Positions 52,120 to 61,047 of a DNA stretch of 64,000 nt are shown here, piece by piece. Below the pieces are notes generated by a model. It was not told the DNA's origin and did not search any database. It saw nothing but the letters and a program-made list of their open reading frames with translations. The position numbers and the translations under genes were made by a program. The DNA lies in the NCBI RefSeq assembly GCF_000797495.1, contig NZ_JTGN01000004.1, forward strand, positions 124,001 to 188,000, given 5' to 3'. The first letter of the stretch is position 1; every line of letters begins with the position of its first letter. The DNA is from Robinsoniella peoriensis (GTDB lineage Bacteria > Bacillota > Clostridia > Lachnospirales > Lachnospiraceae).

Positions 52120-52205
52120 AGTGTAAATCTATCTTACCAAAAAGTGTCAGAAAAACTCATATGATTTTCTTATCATTTTATTTGAATTTCTTAATTAAAT
52201 TCGCT

Positions 52206-53066
52206 CTATACCCCTTCCGGTTCCTGACCGTGATCACAGCCTTCATGGTGGTGATGGTGTCCTTCATGATGATGATGTCTGTCATCCGTTAATTCAATCT
52301 CATCTCCGGCCATTTTCAGGATCGCTTCGATTTCTTCCGCGGGCATTTCAATATAAGCCGACAGTTCTTCCAGACTGACCTTTCTTTCCAGATCCTCTTC
52401 CAGATTTTTGATTGCTTCATTTAAATAATTTACCTGCTCCACTATCTGCTGGTCATCGTGCTTGAAATCCTTTTGTTCCTGCTCCGCATCATCTAACACC
52501 TGAATGATTTCCTTCTTCATATATTCACGATACTCCGAAAGGGTTTTCTGCTGTTTCAGCGCATCCATTACCAGAATCAGCCCCACATTCCCTTCCTGGA
52601 TCAGATCGCTCTTTGGAAGCTGTGTATTGTTATATTCCATTACCAGATCATAGACATTTTTCAGGTTCTGTTCAATCAGACGGCTTTTCGCCATGGCATC
52701 CCCGCCTGCTGCCTGGTTAAAGAGTACCAGTTCCTCTTCTTCTGACAGTTGTTCGATATTGCTTGCCGCAAGATCTTCCAGATACATTTTTAAAAATGCA
52801 TCTTCCTCTTCCTGAACCTGCCGCATTTCTTCCTCTGATACCTCTGTATCCTTAGCTTCTGCCATTTCAGGCGCAGTTTTTTGGTACCCTTCCACTGCGA
52901 TTTTCTGGCTGTTTAAATATTCATAAATGAATTCATACTGTTCTTCTGTCAGATTTGCGTTTTTAAAAAACTCTTTTATTTCTTCTTTATTTAATACATT
53001 ATTTTTTGTATCCGCATAAGCTTTTAATTCACTGAGCATTTCACGGAATATAATTTTTTCCTGCAT
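52206..53066 (-). CDS. Sigma-70-like protein lacking region 4, with His-rich tail
   Basis: A 286-residue protein. The N-terminus resembles sigma region 1.1 (LNKEEIKEFFKNANLTEEQYEFIYEYL, 25-51). Residues 90-195 resemble regions 1.2-2 (LFNQAAGGDAMAKSRLIEQNL and SDLIQEGNVGL), and 205-262 resemble region 3 (NLEEDLERKVSLEELSAYIEM). Region 4 is absent; the tail instead is DDRHHHHEGHHHHHEGCDHG. The aromatic promoter-melting motif of region 2.3 is poorly kept. The ATG at 53066 (MQEKIIF) follows AAAGGGA; a longer start at 53156 would add a hydrophobic stretch with no good binding site. It follows ctpA on the same strand. It could be a degenerate sigma factor or a polymerase-binding regulator. Confidence 0.72.
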   Translation of the reverse strand: MQEKIIFREMLSELKAYADTKNNVLNKEEIKEFFKNANLTEEQYEFIYEYLNSQKIAVEGYQKTAPEMAEAKDTEVSEEEMRQVQEEEDAFLKMYLEDLAASNIEQLSEEEELVLFNQAAGGDAMAKSRLIEQNLKNVYDLVMEYNNTQLPKSDLIQEGNVGLILVMDALKQQKTLSEYREYMKKEIIQVLDDAEQEQKDFKHDDQQIVEQVNYLNEAIKNLEEDLERKVSLEELSAYIEMPAEEIEAILKMAGDEIELTDDRHHHHEGHHHHHEGCDHGQEPEGV

Positions 53067-53194
53067 ATTTATTCCCTTTGCATATTGCAGGCAAGCCTGC
53101 AATACTGCCACAATCAAACAGGTTGAAAGAATCACATCGTGGCGTCCTTTCTGCATCGTAATTTTCTTTCAACCTTACACTCCTTTATCCGGTT

Positions 53195-54451
53195 TTATTT
53201 TTTCTCCAATACGGAAATGGCTTTTTGAAGCTGGTTATCTTCCTCATGGTTTAATACCACTTTCTTTTCCAGTGATTCATCCAGCTTCACCTCAACATCC
53301 GGATCAATGCCAACCCCATGGATATTATTTCCTTTTGGTGTATAATATTTTTCAATCGTTAACTTCAAAGTCGTACCATCACTCAATGCTTTATATCCCT
53401 GTACGATTCCTTTTCCAAAAGTAGTCGTGCCAACCAGAGTTCCGAGTCCATAATCTTTTACTGCACCGGCAAATACTTCTGATGCACTGGCACTGTTTCC
53501 ATTTACCAGTATAACCATTGGCTTGGTAAACTGATGCTCTGCATCAGATTTATATTCTTTTTTATTTCCATATTTATCTTCCGTATATACAATTAAGCCC
53601 TCGGGCAGAATCTGATCCAGCATCTTACAGGCAACCTGAAGCACGCCTCCCGGATTATTACGAAGATCAATAATGAGTTTTTCCATTGATTCGCCTTGTA
53701 GTTTTTCTAATGCATTGGAGAACTGCTTCTCCGTTACACCGTCAAACTCTGAAATGGCAATATATCCGATTTTATTATCCAGCATTTCACTGCTTACCGT
53801 AGGCATCTCTACTGCGCCCACTTTGACCTCTGCTTTAACTGGTTCTTCGCTTCCTTCTCTTTTTAATTCCAGATTTACCGAACCGTCTTTTTTCTCTTTA
53901 ATCAGCGCAACTACCTGGTTCAGATCCAGTCCGCTGACGTCCTGGTTTTCCACTTTGTATAAGATGTCTCCCGGCAGAATCCCTGCTTCGGCAGCCCCAA
54001 ACCCATCATAGCACCTGGCAATAGTGATCAGTTTAGTTACTTTATCCTGCATCATAACAGCACCGATGCCACTGTATGTACCTGCATTTGACTCCTGCAG
54101 CTGTTCCATCTCTTCCTTTGTATAATAATTGGAATAAGGATCTTCCAGCCCCTTCACCAAACCCTTGTATAACTGTGTCTCAACCAAATCTGCATCGGCT
54201 TCATTTAAATAATACTGGTTGATCACATCCTCTATCTCATCGATTTTCTTCAGGACTTTTCCGTCGTCTAATTTTAAAATTTCTTCAGACTGTTTCTCTT
54301 TCTGCGATGTCTCTTCCTGGGATTCCTGCCCGGGATCAAACAATTTACTGTTCACAATCTCACCGGAAATAAAATATGCTGCCAGTCCTAATACCGCAGT
54401 CACACACAACCCACACAAAAACCCCTTAAAAAACCGCTTGTCATCTTCCAT
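53195..54451 (-). CDS. ctpA: C-terminal processing protease, S41 family
   Basis: A 418-residue protease anchored by an N-terminal membrane helix (about 10-30) and facing outward. A PDZ domain (about 120-205) selects C-terminal tails. The Ser-Lys dyad is S322 (NGNSASASE) and K347 (TTFGKGIVQ). It cleaves secreted or membrane proteins. AAAGGAG precedes the ATG. The sigma-like gene follows 128 bp downstream, with a short TTGCAGGC/GCCTGCAA hairpin in between. Confidence 0.92.
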   Translation of the reverse strand: MEDDKRFFKGFLCGLCVTAVLGLAAYFISGEIVNSKLFDPGQESQEETSQKEKQSEEILKLDDGKVLKKIDEIEDVINQYYLNEADADLVETQLYKGLVKGLEDPYSNYYTKEEMEQLQESNAGTYSGIGAVMMQDKVTKLITIARCYDGFGAAEAGILPGDILYKVENQDVSGLDLNQVVALIKEKKDGSVNLELKREGSEEPVKAEVKVGAVEMPTVSSEMLDNKIGYIAISEFDGVTEKQFSNALEKLQGESMEKLIIDLRNNPGGVLQVACKMLDQILPEGLIVYTEDKYGNKKEYKSDAEHQFTKPMVILVNGNSASASEVFAGAVKDYGLGTLVGTTTFGKGIVQGYKALSDGTTLKLTIEKYYTPKGNNIHGVGIDPDVEVKLDESLEKKVVLNHEEDNQLQKAISVLEKK

Positions 54452-54610
54452 TATCCGTCTCCTTTAAAAGAAAGATCTTGAAACAGTACCCTCCCCTGTT
54501 CCAAAACCTTCTGCATACTTGACACCTTGCATGTCGCAGGCTATCCTGCGATTCTGCCCCAAGAGTGTGTAAAAGCATATTTCTTTCACAACTATCTTAT
54601 TCCAGATTTT

Positions 54611-54644
54611 GTAAATTATTCATTCCCGCCATCTACACGCTCCA
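54611..54644. repeat. Degraded fragment of the inverted-repeat element
   Basis: The stretch around ATTCATTCCCGCCATCTACACGC matches the reverse complement of the element's right end with a few changes. It lies in the 247-bp gap between the PucR-type regulator and ctpA, which otherwise shows only the weak terminator at 54655. Confidence 0.55.
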
Positions 54645-54654
54645 GGCAAAGGAA

Positions 54655-54684
54655 GAACCCTCTGTCAATTCTACCAGAGAGTTC
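54655..54684 (-). terminator. Possible terminator of the PucR-type regulator gene
   Basis: On the minus strand GAACTCTCTG pairs with CAGAGGGTTC, followed by TTCCTTT. The T-run is poor. Confidence 0.4.
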
Positions 54685-54698
54685 CATATACCCTTCTA

Positions 54699-55787
54699 TT
54701 AATAATCCTGAGTCTCCATATATTTCATATATTTTACAACCATCAAAGCAATCTTAAAGGTAATTGCATCTTCGAATACCCGCAGATCCAGTCCGGTACT
54801 TTTCTGAAGCTTATCCAGACGGTAAACAAGCGTATTTCTATGAATATAGAGCTGTCTTGAAGTTTCTGAAACATTCAGGCTGTTTTCGAAGAATTTATTA
54901 ATCGTAGTTAATGTTTCTTCGTCAAAATCATCCGGTGATTTACCATCAAAGATTTCCCGGATAAACATCTTACACAGTGGAATGGGCAGCTGGTAAATGA
55001 GACGCCCGATCCCAAGGGAACTGTACGCAATCACATTTCTTTCACTAAAGAAGATCTTACCTACATCCAGTGCCATTCTGGCTTCTTTATAAGACCTGGA
55101 TACTTCCTTGATTTCTCCAACAATTGTTCCATAGGCAATATGTGCCTTTTCCCGTTTTTCCAGTCCCAGGCAGTCAATGATACTTTTGGCCACTTTATCC
55201 ATCTCCGGATAGCCTTCTGTATTCACCAGCTCTTTTACTACGATGATGCTTTTCTCGTCAACCGCAGTAATAAAGTCTCCGGATTTGCCTCCCAGGAAAG
55301 TACGTACATTCTCTAAAGAAGTATTATCTTTCTCATAACTGGTTTCCAGGATAAATACCACACGTCTTACATCCGTTTCAATATGTAGCTTCTTGGCACG
55401 GTTGTATATATCCACCAATAAAAGGTTGTCTAAAAGCAGGTTTTTAATAAAGTTATCTTTATCAAACCTCTCTTTATAAGCAATTAACAGATTCTGGATC
55501 TGGAAAACAGCCAGTTTCCCGATCATGTACACATCTTCACTGCTGCCATCTGCAATCAGCACATATTCAAGCTGATGCTCATCAAAAACCTTGAAGAACT
55601 GATGTCCAGCCAGCACCTGACTGTCTGCCGGAGAGGATACGAACGCCATTGCTGACTCCCTGTATTCCTCTGCCTCCGGAAATGTAGTTGCAAGCATGCT
55701 TCCTTCTGTGTCTACAATACACAGATCTACTCTTGCGATCGCCTTCAGACCATCGAGAGTATTTTGTAAAATTTGATTTGATATCAC
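54699..55787 (-). CDS. PucR/CdaR-type transcriptional regulator
   Basis: A 362-residue regulator. An N-terminal sensory domain (about 1-125, LCIVDTEGSMLATTFPEAEEY, similar to sugar-diacid or GAF-like domains) is followed by a GGDEF-like middle domain and a C-terminal PucR-type helix-turn-helix (NKFFENSLNVSETSRQLYIHRNTLVYRLDKL, about 300-330). The GTG at 55787 lies 8 bases after AAAGGAG; a GTG at 55796 would touch that site. Single-gene unit. CdaR relatives respond to glycerate or sugar acids; the signal here is unknown. Confidence 0.85.
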   Translation of the reverse strand: MISNQILQNTLDGLKAIARVDLCIVDTEGSMLATTFPEAEEYRESAMAFVSSPADSQVLAGHQFFKVFDEHQLEYVLIADGSSEDVYMIGKLAVFQIQNLLIAYKERFDKDNFIKNLLLDNLLLVDIYNRAKKLHIETDVRRVVFILETSYEKDNTSLENVRTFLGGKSGDFITAVDEKSIIVVKELVNTEGYPEMDKVAKSIIDCLGLEKREKAHIAYGTIVGEIKEVSRSYKEARMALDVGKIFFSERNVIAYSSLGIGRLIYQLPIPLCKMFIREIFDGKSPDDFDEETLTTINKFFENSLNVSETSRQLYIHRNTLVYRLDKLQKSTGLDLRVFEDAITFKIALMVVKYMKYMETQDY

Positions 55788-55906
55788 TAATGTCACTCCT
55801 TTTTCCCATAATTTAAGAAACCTGATAACGATTACGCTCCCACTCTTCTCCCTGTAAACGCTAATACTACTTGTATTCTAATATAAAACTACCAAAAAAG
55901 AAAGAG

Positions 55907-55943
55907 AAAAATGATACTTTTTTGTAAAAAAGTATCATTTTTC
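55907..55943 (-). terminator. Terminator of the YitT gene
   Basis: The 17-bp stem AAAAATGATACTTTTTT/AAAAAAGTATCATTTTT has a 2-3 base loop and overlaps the stop codon of the YitT gene. Confidence 0.85.
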
Positions 55944-56813
55944 AAAATGACGCTCTAAAAAACCCAATCCAAGCACCTCTTTTGCATCGCTAACTACCAC
56001 AAAAGCACCCGGATCTACGGATGCAACTCTCTCTTTTAATAGAATGATTTCTTTCTTAGAGACTACGCAGAACAGCATATCTTTATGCTCTCCGGAATAC
56101 ATTCCCTTTGCATCCAGTCCGGTCAGTCCCCGTTCTAATTCATTCATAATTTCATGTGCCACTTCATCCCTGAGGTTTGTAATAATAAAAGCAATCTTTG
56201 AATAATTAATTCCTTCTATCATATGGTCAGAAATCCAGGAAGTAACCAGTATTGCTATTATAGCATACAGGGCTCGGCTGATTCCGAAGACATATGCACC
56301 GATCAATACGATAAATGCATCAATCACCTGCATGATCTGGACAATAGAATAATGGCGAAGGTAATTCTGTATCAGAGATGCAACCATATCCGTTCCGCCT
56401 GTTGTTCCCCTTGCCATGAACACAAGTCCGATTCCCACGCCCATAATCCCGCCGCCAAACAATGCGGAGAGAATATAATCTTCGTTCATTAAGGGAAATA
56501 CCGGCATAATATATAGCCAGAATGACAGGGTAAATGTCGCAAATAATGTCCGCTTTAAAAAACGAACCCCCTTAATTTTCATTCCCAGGATAAAAACCGG
56601 AATATTTAAAGCTATATTTGTGAGCCAGAGAGGTATGCCGCCCTTTAAAAACGGATCTGTCACGGCCTTCAGTAAAATTGCCGCACCCGTAAATCCGCCG
56701 GTTACCATATCTGCCGGCTCATAGATAGAGTTAATGGCAACTGCCATCAGTGCAGTTCCCACAAACATCATTAAATAATCAAGATATACCGGTCTTTTCC
56801 TGTGAAATTCCAT
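55935..56813 (-). CDS. YitT family membrane protein (DUF161/DUF2179)
   Basis: A 292-residue protein with about five or six predicted helices (15-205) and a soluble C-terminal DUF2179 domain (about 220-285, GLTGLDAKGMYSGEHKDMLFCVV). The typical start RPVYLDYLMMFVGTALMAVAINSIYEPADMV-type region is present. The role of the family is not settled. AAGGGGGAG precedes the ATG and lies within the end of the upstream gene, so they are co-transcribed. Confidence 0.9.
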   Translation of the reverse strand: MEFHRKRPVYLDYLMMFVGTALMAVAINSIYEPADMVTGGFTGAAILLKAVTDPFLKGGIPLWLTNIALNIPVFILGMKIKGVRFLKRTLFATFTLSFWLYIMPVFPLMNEDYILSALFGGGIMGVGIGLVFMARGTTGGTDMVASLIQNYLRHYSIVQIMQVIDAFIVLIGAYVFGISRALYAIIAILVTSWISDHMIEGINYSKIAFIITNLRDEVAHEIMNELERGLTGLDAKGMYSGEHKDMLFCVVSKKEIILLKERVASVDPGAFVVVSDAKEVLGLGFLERHFEK

Positions 56814-56817
56814 GGGA

Positions 56818-57498
56818 TTACTCCCCCTTTTCGCTCTGATATTTTGATACTTTTCTCTTAAATATCCTCTTTTCTATCAGTTTGCCCAAAAAGTTAACCT
56901 TTGATTCCACATTCATTAATGATGTTGCAGTTTGTCCCATTCCAATCCAGACTCTGGCACCCAGTTTCTGTCTGCACCCCATCAGAAATTCTTCTTCATA
57001 AGGGCTTGGAATTGCTGCTATGATAATGTCTTCCGCCGAAGCGTTCAGCAGATTTACGATACTGTCTTCATCCTCCGTTGCATCATCCAGAGAAAAAGTA
57101 CCCACGATATTTAATCCCCTGTGCTGCTTTTTCATATGCTTTTGAAAAATCAACCTTTCCGAATCTTTCTCTGTTAACAATGCGACTGTCTTATTATGTT
57201 CCATCGCATAGCTGCATATGCCTTTTAGAAAACTGTTATCTTCTATCTCTTCTAATGACTGTTTTAATTCTTCGCCGCAGACCTTCCAGACTTCCTTGTC
57301 TCCGATGATATTCAAATCCATCGTCCCCATCTTGTCTGTCCATCCCGGCTCTTTTACCGCTTCCACCAGAACATTTGCAAATATCATCCCTACCGTGCTA
57401 AGAGAATCTCTCTCCAGAAATCCTGCCACTTTGTTCACTGCTTCTTCTACACTGTCATTATCGATCTTAATGCCCAGTATTTCTATATTCTCATTCAT
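56818..57498 (-). CDS. WecG/TagA/CpsF-family protein, divergent
   Basis: A 226-residue protein. The fold signals of the family are visible: ILGIKIDNDSVEEAVNKV at the start, FANVLVEAVKEPGW, LNIVGTFS near 130, and AIPSPYEEEFL with VWIGMGQTA. Family enzymes transfer ManNAc or similar sugars to lipid-linked intermediates. The usual donor-binding motif with the catalytic Asp near residue 65 is replaced (MDLNIIGDKEVWKV), so activity is uncertain. AGGTGATA precedes the ATG. First gene of a two-gene operon with YitT. Confidence 0.75.
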   Translation of the reverse strand: MNENIEILGIKIDNDSVEEAVNKVAGFLERDSLSTVGMIFANVLVEAVKEPGWTDKMGTMDLNIIGDKEVWKVCGEELKQSLEEIEDNSFLKGICSYAMEHNKTVALLTEKDSERLIFQKHMKKQHRGLNIVGTFSLDDATEDEDSIVNLLNASAEDIIIAAIPSPYEEEFLMGCRQKLGARVWIGMGQTATSLMNVESKVNFLGKLIEKRIFKRKVSKYQSEKGE

Positions 57499-57793
57499 CT
57501 TATCACCTACTACCTTAAATCCGATTTAGCAAATTGCATAATCCTGCATCGTAAAACAATGATAACAGACTTTACTTTTAATTTCAAGCAATACCTATTT
57601 TGTTAACATGTAATTAATGAATGTGTAATTTTTTTCTCCAGACTCTAAACAATTTCCTATTTCAAATCATAAAATTTTATGTTAATATTTATATATTGTA
57701 TTTTCGCCTGTCTGCCCTTTTACAGGTGTGATATATACTTATTTTACCTGCCTATAGAATTTATTCTAAATAATAATAAGCGGAGGAAAGAAA
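57499..57793. promoter_or_regulatory. Divergent promoter region between WecG/TagA-like gene and galT
   Basis: For the leftward unit there is TTGAAA (57587-57582), 17 bp, TATCAT (57564-57559). For galT no convincing -35/-10 pair was found, but the last 110 bp contain two small hairpins: CCTGT/ACAGG at 57708-57727 and TAGAAT/ATTCTA at about 57755-57768. Confidence 0.5.
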
Positions 57794-59287
57794 ATGATCT
57801 ACAATGACATTAAGAAACTGGTTACCTATGGACTTCAAACGGGACTGATCGAGGAGACAGACCGCATCTACACTACCAATGCCCTATTGGAGTTACTGGA
57901 GATGGAAGAATACGATGAACCACAGGAAGATTACACTGATATTAACTTGGAAGAAGTGCTTTCTAACATCATGGATTATGCTTACGAACATGGTATTATG
58001 AAAGAAAACAGTGTTGTATACCGTGATTTATTTGATACAAAAATTATGGGACGTCTGGTTCCGAGACCCTCGGAAGTTGTAAAGAAGTTCCTGGATCTGT
58101 ATGCAAAAGATCCCAAAGCTGCAACCGATTATTTCTATAAATTAAGTCAGGATACTGATTACATCCGCAGATACCGCATTAAAAAGGATATGAAATGGGA
58201 AACCCCTACTCCTTACGGAGATCTGGATATTACAATCAACCTTTCCAAACCGGAAAAAGATCCTAAGGCTATTGCTGCCGCAAAACTTGCAAAACAGAGC
58301 GGATACCCAAAATGTCTTCTCTGTCCTGAAAATGTAGGCTATGCCGGAAGAGTGAATCATCCTGCAAGACAGAACCACCGCATTATACCTGTTACTATTA
58401 ATAACAGCCAGTGGGGATTCCAGTACTCTCCTTACGTTTATTACAATGAGCACTGCATCGTATTCAATACCAAACATATCCCTATGAAAATTGAACGGGA
58501 TACCTTTGGAAAACTTTTGGATTTTGTTAAACAGTTCCCGCACTATTTTGTAGGATCCAATGCAGATCTTCCGATTGTTGGCGGATCTATTTTGAGCCAT
58601 GACCATTTCCAGGGCGGCAACTATGAATTCGCCATGGCTAAGGCTCCCATTGAATCCTCATTCAGCATAAAAGGATTTGAAGATGTCACAGCAGGAATCG
58701 TAAAATGGCCTATGTCTGTAATACGTATCAGCTGTACCGATGCCGGCCGTATTATTGATCTGGCTGACCACATTTTAAATGCCTGGAGAGGATATACGGA
58801 CGAAGCGTCTTTCATCTTCGCAAATACAGAAGGGGAACCTCATAATACCATTACCCCAATAGCCCGTAAACGCGGTGATGCATATGAATTAGATCTGGTT
58901 CTGAGAAACAACATTACTACAGAGGAACATCCTTTGGGTGTATATCATCCTCATACAGAACTTCACCATATTAAAAAAGAAAACATCGGACTGATCGAGG
59001 TTATGGGACTTGCCGTTCTTCCGGCACGTTTGAAATCAGAAATGGAACAGCTTGCAGATTATATTACTGCCGGTAAAGATATCCGTTCCAGCGAGGATCT
59101 TGAAAAACATGCAGATTGGGCAGAAGCATTTTCTGCAAAATATGAAAAAATCGATGAAAGTAATGTCAAACAAATCCTGAACGATGAAATCGGTCTGGTA
59201 TTTATGAAAGTTCTGGAGCATGCCGGAGTCTACAAATGTACAGCAGAAGGCCGGGAAGGCTTTATGCGCTTTATAGGTACTCTGTAA
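57794..59287 (+). CDS. galT: Galactose-1-phosphate uridylyltransferase (firmicute type)
   Basis: A 497-residue GalT of the long Firmicutes form. In the Leloir pathway it swaps UDP between UDP-glucose and galactose 1-phosphate. The active-site S-H-D-H-F-Q has H269 and H271, and a CLLCPENVGYAGR motif precedes it. GGAGG precedes the ATG. galK and galE are not adjacent; instead an SDR gene overlaps its stop codon. It could process galactose freed by the GH2 enzyme encoded at 45326. Confidence 0.95.
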   Translation: MIYNDIKKLVTYGLQTGLIEETDRIYTTNALLELLEMEEYDEPQEDYTDINLEEVLSNIMDYAYEHGIMKENSVVYRDLFDTKIMGRLVPRPSEVVKKFLDLYAKDPKAATDYFYKLSQDTDYIRRYRIKKDMKWETPTPYGDLDITINLSKPEKDPKAIAAAKLAKQSGYPKCLLCPENVGYAGRVNHPARQNHRIIPVTINNSQWGFQYSPYVYYNEHCIVFNTKHIPMKIERDTFGKLLDFVKQFPHYFVGSNADLPIVGGSILSHDHFQGGNYEFAMAKAPIESSFSIKGFEDVTAGIVKWPMSVIRISCTDAGRIIDLADHILNAWRGYTDEASFIFANTEGEPHNTITPIARKRGDAYELDLVLRNNITTEEHPLGVYHPHTELHHIKKENIGLIEVMGLAVLPARLKSEMEQLADYITAGKDIRSSEDLEKHADWAEAFSAKYEKIDESNVKQILNDEIGLVFMKVLEHAGVYKCTAEGREGFMRFIGTL

Positions 59288-60018
59288 TGCCAAGAACCGC
59301 ACTTATCACCGGGGCTTCCAGGGGCATCGGACGCGCCATTGCCGTAAAACTTGCCAGCGAAGGATATCAGGTTATTATTACCTGTTTGAAGAATGACCGT
59401 CTTTTAGAAGAAACCCGGAATATCATTGAACAAACATACGGTGTGACCTGTTTCCCCTTTGTGGGAGACATGGGCGACGCAGAAACTGTAGGAAACCTTT
59501 TTTGTGAGATTACTTCCCGTTTTCAAACGCTGGATGTAGTTGTGAATAACGCAGGCATCTCCTATGTAGGACTTTTTACCGATCTTTCTCCTGCAGAGTG
59601 GAACCGCATTTTGCAGACAAATCTGTCTTCTGCCGTTTACTGCAGCCAAAAAGCAATTCCTCTGATGCTTTCAAACAAGAGAGGTAAGATCATTAATATT
59701 TCTTCCGTTTGGGGATGTGTTGGAGCTTCCTGTGAAGCTGCATACTCTGCAGTAAAGGGCGGGCTGAACTCTCTTACGATGGCGCTGGCAAAAGAACTTG
59801 CACCCAGTAATATCCAGGTGAATGCCATTGCCTGTGGAGCAATTGATACGGAAATGAATCAATTTTTAAGCCAGGAAGAGCGTGCCGCCCTGATTGAAGA
59901 GATACCTGCGGACCGTTTTGGAAAACCGGAAGAAGTTGCCGATCTGGTGTACGATCTCTGCCGGAGCCATTCCTACCTCACCGGTCAGGTCATTAAGTTT
60001 GACGGGGGCTGGATTTAG
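59287..60018 (+). CDS. SDR family oxidoreductase (FabG/YmfI-like)
   Basis: A 243-residue short-chain dehydrogenase. The NAD(P) motif TGASRGIG (8-15), NNAG (about 87-90) and the catalytic S139/S140, Y153 and K157 are present. Its ATG overlaps the galT stop as TAATG, so translation is coupled. The length and sequence would also fit the elongation factor P 5-aminopentanone reductase (YmfI type) often annotated in Clostridia; generic 3-oxoacyl reductase is the alternative. The link with galT is positional only. Confidence 0.88.
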   Translation: MPRTALITGASRGIGRAIAVKLASEGYQVIITCLKNDRLLEETRNIIEQTYGVTCFPFVGDMGDAETVGNLFCEITSRFQTLDVVVNNAGISYVGLFTDLSPAEWNRILQTNLSSAVYCSQKAIPLMLSNKRGKIINISSVWGCVGASCEAAYSAVKGGLNSLTMALAKELAPSNIQVNAIACGAIDTEMNQFLSQEERAALIEEIPADRFGKPEEVADLVYDLCRSHSYLTGQVIKFDGGWI

Positions 60019-60064
60019 ACCAATCGTTAATCCTAAAGAACAACTGTTTGAAGCGTAACGATTC

Positions 60065-60096
60065 GAGGAGTGCCAAAACCGGCACTCCTCTTCTTT
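60065..60096 (+). terminator. Terminator of galT-SDR
   Basis: Perfect 10-bp stem GAGGAGTGCC/GGCACTCCTC with a 6-base loop, followed by TTCTTT, 46 bp after the SDR stop. Confidence 0.88.
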
Positions 60097-60099
60097 AAC

Positions 60100-60177
60100 T
60101 TATTTTAAGGTATATGTTTTCGTACCGGAATATTTACCATAGTAAATTTCAGATCCAACTTTACGATATGCCTGTAC
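60100..60177 (-). pseudogene. C-terminal remnant of a surface-protein gene (fibronectin-III-like tail)
   Basis: On the minus strand 25 codons read VQAYRKVGSEIYYGKYSG and then TKTYTLK before a TAA. This closely resembles the last residues of the GH2 enzyme (VRAYVKNGDQTYWGKYSK and then AIKYKVK). The remainder of the gene is missing; the merR gene ends 38 bp upstream. A 13-bp stem ATATGCCTGTACA/TGTACAGGCATAT lies at the junction. It is probably the leftover end of a deleted secreted protein gene. Confidence 0.65.
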
Positions 60178-60214
60178 AGCAGGAAATGTACAGGCATATT
60201 GTTTGAAACTATTA

Positions 60215-61030
60215 TTATATTTTTTCTAATGGTATTTGTATTTCTGTGAGGAAATTATCACTGTTTTTCTCATTCCATGGTCCGCGATGGACAAACTGTC
60301 TGCTTTGTCCCAGCATTTTATACTGGCTGTGTTCTTCCAGCCAGCCTGCAAAGGAAAGAAATACACCAGAAATATTTTCAAAAGACCCGTAGACCATAGT
60401 GCTTGCCATGATTGGTACGGGTTCTATATTCCGAAATGTAAAACCATCTTTATCCTTATCCATCCGTGAGACAGGTGCACATATTTCAATATCCACATTT
60501 TTTTCTCTGTAATCGCTATCATGATAAATAGCAAACGTATTGCTAGAAACCGAAATCTTATTCTCCGCTGAAAAAGCGGTCATTTCTTTCCACAACTGAC
60601 CTTCCGAATAATAGGAAGGAACAACCCGTCTTAAAGAAAGCACCTGAGCGCCAGGAACGGATTTTATGGAAACATTATAATGTATCTCTATTTTTTCCTG
60701 ACGTATATCTTTTTTTGCCTGCTCTATTTTGGATAACTTATCCTGTTCAGCTTTAATTGTTCGTTCGATTTCCTGACGTTTGTTGTCAAGCTGGTTTACA
60801 ATAAAGTTATCATCCCACTGGCTGAGTGCAGCTGCAATGTCCGAAACATGAAATCCTAAATCCCGCAAAAATACGATTTTGTTCAAAGTAGAGATCTGAT
60901 CAGCAGAATAGAATCTGTAATTAGTAAAATGGTCGGTTCCCGCTGGTTTTAACAAGCCTGTCTCGTCGTAATACCGTAACATTCGGATTGATACCTGCGT
61001 TAGCTTTGAAAACTCGCCTATTTTAAACAT
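60215..61030 (-). CDS. MerR family regulator with GyrI-like effector domain
   Basis: A 271-residue regulator. The MerR helix-turn-helix (1-70, FKIGEFSKLTQVSIRMLRYYDETGLL) is followed by a coiled-coil linker (about 75-115) and a GyrI-like ligand domain (120-271, ending LTEIQIPLEKI), as in BmrR or SoxR-type drug sensors. AGGAGG precedes the ATG. Its transcript starts at the promoter at 61168-61196. No efflux gene is adjacent, so the target is unknown. Confidence 0.92.
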   Translation of the reverse strand: MFKIGEFSKLTQVSIRMLRYYDETGLLKPAGTDHFTNYRFYSADQISTLNKIVFLRDLGFHVSDIAAALSQWDDNFIVNQLDNKRQEIERTIKAEQDKLSKIEQAKKDIRQEKIEIHYNVSIKSVPGAQVLSLRRVVPSYYSEGQLWKEMTAFSAENKISVSSNTFAIYHDSDYREKNVDIEICAPVSRMDKDKDGFTFRNIEPVPIMASTMVYGSFENISGVFLSFAGWLEEHSQYKMLGQSRQFVHRGPWNEKNSDNFLTEIQIPLEKI

Positions 61031-61047
61031 TTATATGCCTCCTGTGC

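Noticed and set aside
52206..53156. Longer start of the sigma-like gene with a hydrophobic N-terminus
   Set aside because: The upstream start has a poor ribosome binding site and places a hydrophobic segment before a sigma-type domain; the internal ATG at 53066 is better.
59236..59287. SDR start 17 codons upstream inside galT
   Set aside because: Those codons lie in another frame of galT; the overlapping TAATG start gives the normal SDR N-terminus.
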